Origin: Monomorium pharaonis
Lineage: Eukaryota; Arthropoda; Insecta; Hymenoptera; Formicidae
DNA: 64,000 bases
Reading direction: 5' to 3'
Assembly: GCF_013373865.1 (NCBI RefSeq)
Contig: NC_050471.1
Span: 1,178,001 to 1,242,000 of the forward strand
The position numbers were made by a program, and so were the translations under genes. This document shows, in pieces, positions 62,659 to 64,000 of the stretch (position 1 is its first letter; each line of letters starts with the position of its first letter). The notes beneath the pieces were generated by a model that was given only the letters and a program-made list of their open reading frames with translations, searched no databases and was not told the origin of the DNA.

Positions 62659-63915
62659 TTTATTCTATTATATATATATACATAAAATAGAATAAATAAT
62701 AATTTTAAATTTGCGAAAGATGTAAAGAGATAGTCAAACTCAATGGGGGAATAATTGCGACAATGCCATTGCTTCGAATCAACGATAAGACGTAATGATA
62801 AGAGACAGCGAGGCGCAAAATCTCTGCGGTCACGAGTGCGCGATAAGGCCAGACGACAGACAGACGCGTCCTCATCGTACTCCCCATACTTGATGAAATG
62901 CAAGGGAATGTTGAAAAGACTGTGAGTGCGGGTGAAGAGGTTGAAAGGGAGTAAATGAAAAGGGAGGGACGGTTTTGTCTTCGCCCGGCGGAAGAAGAAT
63001 AGTCGAGACGTTGTCGCGTTATATGTTCATGTATACATGCGCGCAGCGTTACCGTTCACGGCTAGAGCGGCCGTATGGCTGGAGGCTCCGGCTTTGTTCG
63101 ACGCGGTGCAAGTGTACTCGCCGGCGTGCCTAGCCGCGACAGCATCGATCGACAGGACGCTGAGACGTTTGCCCTTCGTGACAGAGAACTGATCTGAACT
63201 CTCGGCGGATATCGGCTCGCCGTTGAACGCCCAGGCAATGTCCATCGGGAAGTCACCCTTGAGAATAGAGCAGGTCGCAGAGATCGCCTCACCCGAGTTT
63301 ACCGGCTCGTCACCGAATGTGAACGGGAAGATCTGCGGAGCAACTGCGCGATCGCGGATCACGCGTGAGAAGCTCAATAAGTAAATAACAGCCACGTTGG
63401 TGAGATCCCCTCGCGATCCTTACGGACTTTACGGATCCTCGCATAAGACGGGTCGTCGGGATCGATCGCGACGATTAGGAGCGATAAGGGTGTCATATCA
63501 TCAGATTAAGACAATGCGATGAAGCGGGTTTATGATGTTCTATGAATCGTAATGATGGATTAGGCAAGTGCTGTACGATGTTTATAGCTGACGTGCATGT
63601 GTGCTTCTGGAGACATGTAGGTACCATTGACGACGAGGGTGGTCGAGTGGCTGACGTTGCCGGCTCTGTTCGTAGCTATGCACGTGTATTCGCCCGCGTG
63701 CCTCGCGGCCACGGATTCGATGCTGAGAGCGCTCATATGTTTATTTATATTTGTAATCGTGATATCCGAGTCATGCAGACTAATCGGTTTGTCGTTAAAC
63801 GTCCAAACGATCTTTACGGGAAAATCGCCTTTCATAATGGAACACGTTGCCGAAACCATGTCACCCCAATTTGCCGGTCCGTCACTGATCGCAAAAGGCC
63901 CTATGTGCGGCGCAA
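46312..63915 (-). CDS. Dscam1: Dscam1 (Down syndrome cell adhesion molecule), Ig7 exon array to stop codon; 5' part outside window
   Basis: This is a multi-exon gene on the minus strand, running off the right edge. Spliced by GT-AG rules, one Ig7 exon plus the constant exons gives about 1,369 residues: Ig7, Ig8, Ig9, FNIII 1-4, Ig10, FNIII 5-6, one transmembrane segment and a cytoplasmic tail, the order known for Dscam1. Every junction keeps phase, and each Ig domain has its two cysteines. Diagnostic motifs include VPPRWILEPTDKAFAQGSDA at the start of Ig8, SHSTWDPRRHMYEEL, MEDEICPYATFHLLGFREE and the terminus YDTVAV. The family is a cell-surface homophilic receptor that gives neurons self-identity and is used in insect immunity; in Pancrustacea, diversity comes from mutually exclusive exons. 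Eight Ig7 alternatives and two transmembrane alternatives lie here. The signal peptide, Ig1-6 and the other variable clusters should lie beyond 64000. Identification is near certain; single exon edges are hand-called. Confidence 0.96.
46397..48494 (-). other. Dscam1 intron (last)
   Basis: A 2.1-kb AT-rich intron between the 58-nt exon and the last exon. It contains an inverted-repeat element (47241-47959) and otherwise nothing that I can identify. Confidence 0.8.
47241..47959. mobile_element. inverted-repeat element inside the last Dscam1 intron
   Basis: Left arm 47241-47294 and right arm 47899-47959 are inverted copies. The best block is about 30 nt, AAATATTTATTTAA followed by GATGTATCTATAAA, with two mismatches. 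Weaker similarity continues outward (GAAACAGAAAATAG against GAAACACAAAATG). The internal 600 bp has no coding sequence. This fits a non-autonomous DNA transposon or MITE; the superfamily is unknown. Confidence 0.55.
48495..48552 (-). CDS. Dscam1: Dscam1 cytoplasmic exon 5, 58-nt frame-setting exon
   Basis: This 58-nt exon encodes VNARGKDGMTTEEMRKLIER. The acceptor is ATTTCAG and the donor GTCAGT. The TTEEMRKLIER block is conserved near the end of insect Dscam1. Entry is phase 1 and exit phase 2, so omission changes the downstream reading frame. Confidence 0.92.
48978..49341 (-). CDS. Dscam1: Dscam1 cytoplasmic exon 4
   Basis: This 364-nt exon begins PRQNGRYSRVPSQGGGSG. It contains the tyrosine motifs PEYDDPANCAPEEDQYG, a YGSQYGSQYGAPYDHYG repeat, the polyproline PEPPPPPPRNH and SFNDSKESNEISEAECDRD. 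These fit the known binding of SH2/SH3 adaptors such as Dock to the Dscam1 tail. The acceptor is CTGCAG and the donor GTCAGT, phase 0 to 1. Confidence 0.93.
49901..50091 (-). CDS. Dscam1: Dscam1 cytoplasmic exon 3
   Basis: This 191-nt exon begins MEDEICPYATFHLLGFREEM and includes FQTFPHPGNGHSGTMGPP, ending HSRSGSQSM in phase 0 at donor GTACTC. The MEDEICPYATFHLLGF block is highly conserved in insect Dscam1 tails. Confidence 0.93.
50903..51040 (-). CDS. Dscam1: Dscam1 cytoplasmic exon 2
   Basis: This 138-nt, phase 1-1 exon begins GTGSLRSHSTWDPRRHMYEE and includes NRRCPPPPRLGSADGLSHR. The acceptor is TTGATAG and the donor GTTGGT. Being symmetric it could be skipped in frame; exon skipping in the Dscam1 endodomain is known in Drosophila. 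Confidence 0.9.
51041..52097 (-). other. Dscam1 introns on both sides of cytoplasmic exon 1
   Basis: The introns are 51041-51560 (520 nt) and 51717-52097 (381 nt). The first contains an open minus-strand stretch, 51298-51446, behind a pyrimidine-rich acceptor-like sequence. It could be an unproven alternative exon and is discussed under findings. Confidence 0.7.
51561..51716 (-). CDS. Dscam1: Dscam1 cytoplasmic exon 1
   Basis: This 156-nt, phase 1-1 exon begins DDVVYQQTGVGGATLDKRRS and includes DELGYIAPPNRKLPPVPGSN with a PxxP candidate SH3-binding site, ending CDRIKRG. The acceptor is ATTTCAG and the donor GTACAG. Skipping it would keep frame. Confidence 0.92.
52098..52301 (-). CDS. Dscam1: Dscam1 alternative transmembrane exon, second copy
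   Basis: This 204-nt, phase 1-1 exon starts GTIAPPVRNSGNDNTADV. It has a longer juxtamembrane part (RRYFPWLPSWLD), then the membrane span VVVPVGATIVVIIVGIVVIC and the basic SRRTRG. The donor is GTATCT. It starts with the same residues as the first copy (GTIAP) and ends in the same phase, so either can be joined to the next exon. Confidence 0.94.
52339..52521 (-). CDS. Dscam1: Dscam1 alternative transmembrane exon, first copy
   Basis: This 183-nt, phase 1-1 exon starts GTIAPARELPDVNGGGND. The hydrophobic span LVVPVVAAILVIIVAVIVIC is followed by the basic stop-transfer LRGKG. The acceptor is CTGTTCCAG and the donor GTAACC. It matches the position of one of the two mutually exclusive transmembrane exons known in fly Dscam1, where the choice affects axonal versus dendritic targeting. 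Its donor is only 37 nt from the acceptor of the second copy. Confidence 0.94.
52620..52786 (-). CDS. Dscam1: Dscam1 constant exon: FNIII 6
   Basis: This 167-nt exon begins LQQEWNQVSNNVKPGGNF and includes WYHLRVTAHNNAGFAVAEY. It ends at a consensus GTGAGT donor in phase 1. It is the upstream splice partner for both transmembrane exons. Confidence 0.94.
52869..53045 (-). CDS. Dscam1: Dscam1 constant exon: end of FNIII 5, start of FNIII 6
   Basis: This 177-nt exon begins IGIGDPSDILNTRTKGSKP and continues FIEVSTNSITLHLSTWSDGG to VVEHKK. The donor is GTAAGA and the acceptor TTTTGCAG. Confidence 0.94.
53127..53358 (-). CDS. Dscam1: Dscam1 constant exon: FNIII 5
   Basis: This 232-nt exon begins APPHSPQVTLTATTTNSLT and includes NAPIHGYTIHYKPEFGDW and CGSRYQIYVTAYNG. 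It ends phase 2 at donor GTAACT. Confidence 0.94.
53439..53708 (-). CDS. Dscam1: Dscam1 constant exon: Ig10
   Basis: This 270-nt, phase 1-1 exon encodes the Ig domain that interrupts the FNIII series in Dscam: VPAKIASFDDKFTATYKED, LPCLTVGVPAPEVTWKV and GEYSCYVENSFG, ending VVHG with donor GTATAC. An isolated Ig between FNIII 4 and FNIII 5 is characteristic of the family. Confidence 0.95.
53840..54127 (-). CDS. Dscam1: Dscam1 constant exon: FNIII 4
   Basis: This 288-nt exon begins APEAPIAIKALVMSAESILI. The FNIII signatures are SWRPPSQPNGVISQYTVY and LRYEFWVTASTNIGEGE. It ends GPSVR with donor GTAATT. The acceptor is CTTTCAG. Confidence 0.94.
54201..54387 (-). CDS. Dscam1: Dscam1 constant exon: FNIII 3, second half
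   Basis: This 187-nt exon starts VIYGPSDTWYDENTKDTK, includes YTNYSMQVLAFTSGGDG and ends CQTEQD with donor GTAATT. It has no methionine-started open frame of its own, so it is easy to miss without splice reasoning. The phase fits both neighbours. Confidence 0.93.
54459..54827 (-). CDS. Dscam1: Dscam1 constant exon: FNIII 2 and start of FNIII 3
   Basis: This 369-nt, phase 0-0 exon begins VTWKPPPREDWNGEILGYYV and holds YTQYGVVVQAFNKVGSGP, closing FNIII 2. FNIII 3 then opens at PEQPPHDTTCTTL and VSWVSPPLSAANGVITGYK. The acceptor is TACCAG and the donor GTTAGT. Confidence 0.94.
54902..55263 (-). CDS. Dscam1: Dscam1 constant exon: FNIII 1 and start of FNIII 2
   Basis: This 362-nt exon begins EVPEVPYGLKVLDKSGRSVQ and includes the fibronectin type III signatures LSWAAPYDGNSPI and TTYHLRIVAENEIG. 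It then enters FNIII 2 at APTGPPTSIKVDPLDQHTLK. It ends phase 0 at GTAAAT. Confidence 0.94.
55349..55645 (-). CDS. Dscam1: Dscam1 constant exon: Ig9
   Basis: This 297-nt, phase 1-1 exon encodes all of Ig9: APPQFEIKLRNQTARRGEP, LQCEAQGEKPIGILW, then SALFTCVATNAFGSDDTS. The acceptor is TTTTAG and the donor GTTAGT. It has both cysteines and the tryptophan. Confidence 0.95.
55729..55902 (-). CDS. Dscam1: Dscam1 constant exon: Ig8, second half
   Basis: This 174-nt exon begins DTPGDYTDLKLS, carries GYYLCEAVNGIGSGLSAV with the second Ig8 cysteine, and ends ILISVQ with donor GTATTT. It is separated from the first half by an 83-nt intron. Confidence 0.95.
55986..56105 (-). CDS. Dscam1: Dscam1 constant exon: Ig8, first half
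   Basis: This 120-nt exon starts VPPRWILEPTDKAFAQGSDA after CTGTAACAG and contains the first Ig8 cysteine (VECKADGFPKP) and the tryptophan (VTWKRAAG). The donor is GTAGGT. This is the first constant exon after the Ig7 array and the shared splice partner of all variants. It is phase 1 at both ends. Confidence 0.95.
56106..57952 (-). other. Dscam1 intron between the last Ig7 variant and the Ig8 exon
   Basis: This 1,847-nt intron is AT-rich at 56200-56600 and GC-richer at 56600-57900. It contains a run of 13 G on the plus strand at 57124-57136. No exon is visible. In fly Dscam1 the intron beside the constant exon of this cluster carries an RNA docking site that pairs with selector sequences near each variant, so this is the place to look for one. 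Confidence 0.7.
57953..58240 (-). CDS. Dscam1: Dscam1 alternative Ig7 exon, variant H (last of the array)
   Basis: This is a 288-nt, phase 1-1 exon with acceptor CATTGCAG and donor GTTAGG. It starts VLPRISPFDFGDQPIYAGQ. The cysteines are in LACMVPIGD and GRYTCVASNPSG, with the tryptophan in EIVWTHEDEPL. It ends VHG. It is the most proximal variant to the constant Ig8 exon, from which it is separated by 1,847 nt, and among the most divergent in sequence. Confidence 0.92.
59152..59433 (-). CDS. Dscam1: Dscam1 alternative Ig7 exon, variant G (shortest)
   Basis: This is a 282-nt, phase 1-1 exon with acceptor TCTGGCAG and donor GTACAG. It starts VAPHLQPFAFDEANSGD. The cysteines are in VHCAVVKGD and GEYACVADNPAG, with the tryptophan in LKWLFEGR. 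It ends KVNG. It is the shortest of the eight, lacking three or four residues around the A-strand and the C'-D loop. The exon is GC-richer than its flanks. A long GA tract lies just upstream in the intron. Confidence 0.92.
59482..59520. repeat. (GA)n microsatellite in the intron before Ig7 variant G
   Basis: About 40 nt of GA with a few A interruptions on the plus strand. On the transcript strand it is a (CT)n polypyrimidine tract about 50-90 nt upstream of the acceptor of variant G. Confidence 0.92.
59903..60190 (-). CDS. Dscam1: Dscam1 alternative Ig7 exon, variant F
   Basis: This is a 288-nt, phase 1-1 exon with acceptor CTTCCAG and donor GTGCAT. It starts VIPKLLPFSFGEEPLNSGQ. The cysteines are in VPCAVVEGD and GTYTCVAENFAG, with the tryptophan in LRWTLNGHAI. 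It ends IVNG. It is more divergent from variants A-E than those are from one another; for example it has QATHAGTYTC in place of AARHAGEYTC. Confidence 0.92.
60752..61042 (-). CDS. Dscam1: Dscam1 alternative Ig7 exon, variant E
   Basis: This is a 291-nt, phase 1-1 exon with acceptor TATCGCAG and donor GTACAC. It starts VSPQIGPISFGEEPANAGD. The cysteines are in VQCVVTKGD and GEYTCIASN, with the tryptophan in EITWTFDGRPI. It ends DVNG. The open frame continues into both introns by chance, so the domain borders, not the open frame, set the exon. Confidence 0.93.
61401..61694 (-). CDS. Dscam1: Dscam1 alternative Ig7 exon, variant D
   Basis: This is a 294-nt, phase 1-1 exon with acceptor TTTTCAG and donor GTATTT. 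It encodes VAPQIAPFSISEEPANWGE, SAVCSILKGDLPIEIRWSLN and ARHAGEYSCVASN, ending SVNG. It differs from variant C mainly in the strand C'-D loop (ITRLTHPDVIITNTGKKTS), the part of Ig7 expected to carry binding specificity. Confidence 0.93.
62047..62340 (-). CDS. Dscam1: Dscam1 alternative Ig7 exon, variant C
   Basis: This is a 294-nt, phase 1-1 exon with acceptor TTTTCAG and donor GTACTG. It encodes VAPQIAPFSISDEPANWGE, then SSVCTVVKGDLPIEISWALN and GEYTCTASNAAG, ending AVNG. It is the nearest relative of variant D: both start with the same first eleven residues (VAPQIAPFSIS), have the same length and similar upstream intron ends. This points to a recent tandem duplication. Confidence 0.93.
62610..62654. 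repeat. (AT)n microsatellite between Ig7 variants B and C
   Basis: About 45 nt of perfect AT repeat in the intron. Confidence 0.95.
63053..63343 (-). CDS. Dscam1: Dscam1 alternative Ig7 exon, variant B
   Basis: This is a 291-nt, phase 1-1 exon. The acceptor GCGCAG precedes VAPQIFPFTFGDEPVNSGE, and the donor is GTAACG after AVNG. It has a complete Ig7 with cysteines in SATCSILKGD and GEYTCTASN and the tryptophan in DIAWAFNGEPI. The repeated family core AARHAGEYTC is intact and there is no stop. It lies 281 nt downstream of variant A. Confidence 0.93.
63625..63915 (-). CDS. Dscam1: Dscam1 alternative Ig7 exon, variant A (most upstream in window)
   Basis: This is a 291-nt exon encoding one complete Ig7 domain. 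It begins after ...TGTAG with VAPHIGPFAIS and ends VVNG before GTACCT. Both ends are phase 1, so it is interchangeable with the other seven. The Ig cysteines are in SATCSIMKGD and GEYTCIATN, with the strand-C tryptophan in IVWTFND. An N-V-S glycosylation sequon lies near the end. The PANWGD motif is close to variants C and D, suggesting recent common origin. One variant per mRNA is expected to be spliced to the Ig8 exon. Confidence 0.93.
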
Positions 63916-64000
63916 CTACAATATTATAATAACAAATAGTCAGAGGTAAATTTCACAGCTGTTAGATTTAACTTTATCTAAAGTAACACAGAATAAGTAT

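Larger units (their letters stand above)
58241..63624 (-). other. introns between Ig7 variants
   Basis: Spacers are 911, 469, 561, 358, 352, 712 and 281 nt from left to right (58241-59151, 59434-59902, 60191-60751, 61043-61400, 61695-62046, 62341-63052, 63344-63624). I looked in each for the conserved HAGEYTC core of Ig7 on the minus strand and found no further variant or pseudo-exon. Microsatellites occur at 58903-58925, 59482-59520 and 62610-62654. Confidence 0.7.

Overview
The window looks like nuclear DNA of an insect. A hymenopteran, most likely an ant, is my best guess. Its genes have many short (about 70-130 bp) GT-AG introns, AT-rich spacers alternate with CpG-containing GC-richer islands, and there are abundant (CT)n, (AT)n and (CA)n microsatellites and small palindromic MITE-like elements. 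The decisive evidence is a large minus-strand gene with a tandem array of interchangeable immunoglobulin exons. This is the arrangement of arthropod Dscam1, the hypervariable Down syndrome cell adhesion molecule.

Layout: 1 to about 38.6 kb holds no protein-coding gene that I can support. It contains AT-rich DNA, GC-richer islands, microsatellites, a diverged three-copy tandem repeat of roughly 350 bp (6.0-7.1 kb), several inverted-repeat MITE-like elements, and a piggyBac-like TTAA-flanked insertion (10.5-11.1 kb). From 38.7 to 40.0 kb on the minus strand lies a compact three-exon gene for Dpy-30, a core subunit of SET1/MLL histone H3K4 methyltransferase complexes (111 residues). About 2.3 kb of AT-rich DNA separates it from the tandem AATAAA signals near 42.28 kb that probably end the Dscam1 3' UTR.

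From 46.3 kb to the right edge, on the minus strand, is the 3' two-thirds of Dscam1, reconstructed exon by exon with consistent splice phases. In transcription order it holds eight mutually exclusive Ig7 exons (63.9 down to 57.95 kb; the array continues beyond the window); constant exons for Ig8, Ig9, FNIII 1-4, Ig10 and FNIII 5-6; two alternative transmembrane exons only 37 nt apart; and six cytoplasmic exons ending in the conserved YDTVAV tail. Ig1 to Ig6 lie off the right edge.

Dscam1 works as a homophilic recognition receptor for neurons and, in insects, also in hemocytes. One Ig7 exon and one transmembrane exon are chosen per transcript. Points of most interest are the incomplete Ig7 array, a 37-nt spacer that should physically prevent double inclusion of the transmembrane exons, and a 58-nt cytoplasmic exon whose skipping would create a different C-terminus ending 7 nt past the normal stop. 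Coordinates were worked out by hand from splice consensus and reading phase. No search was run, so family names rest on recognised sequence motifs.
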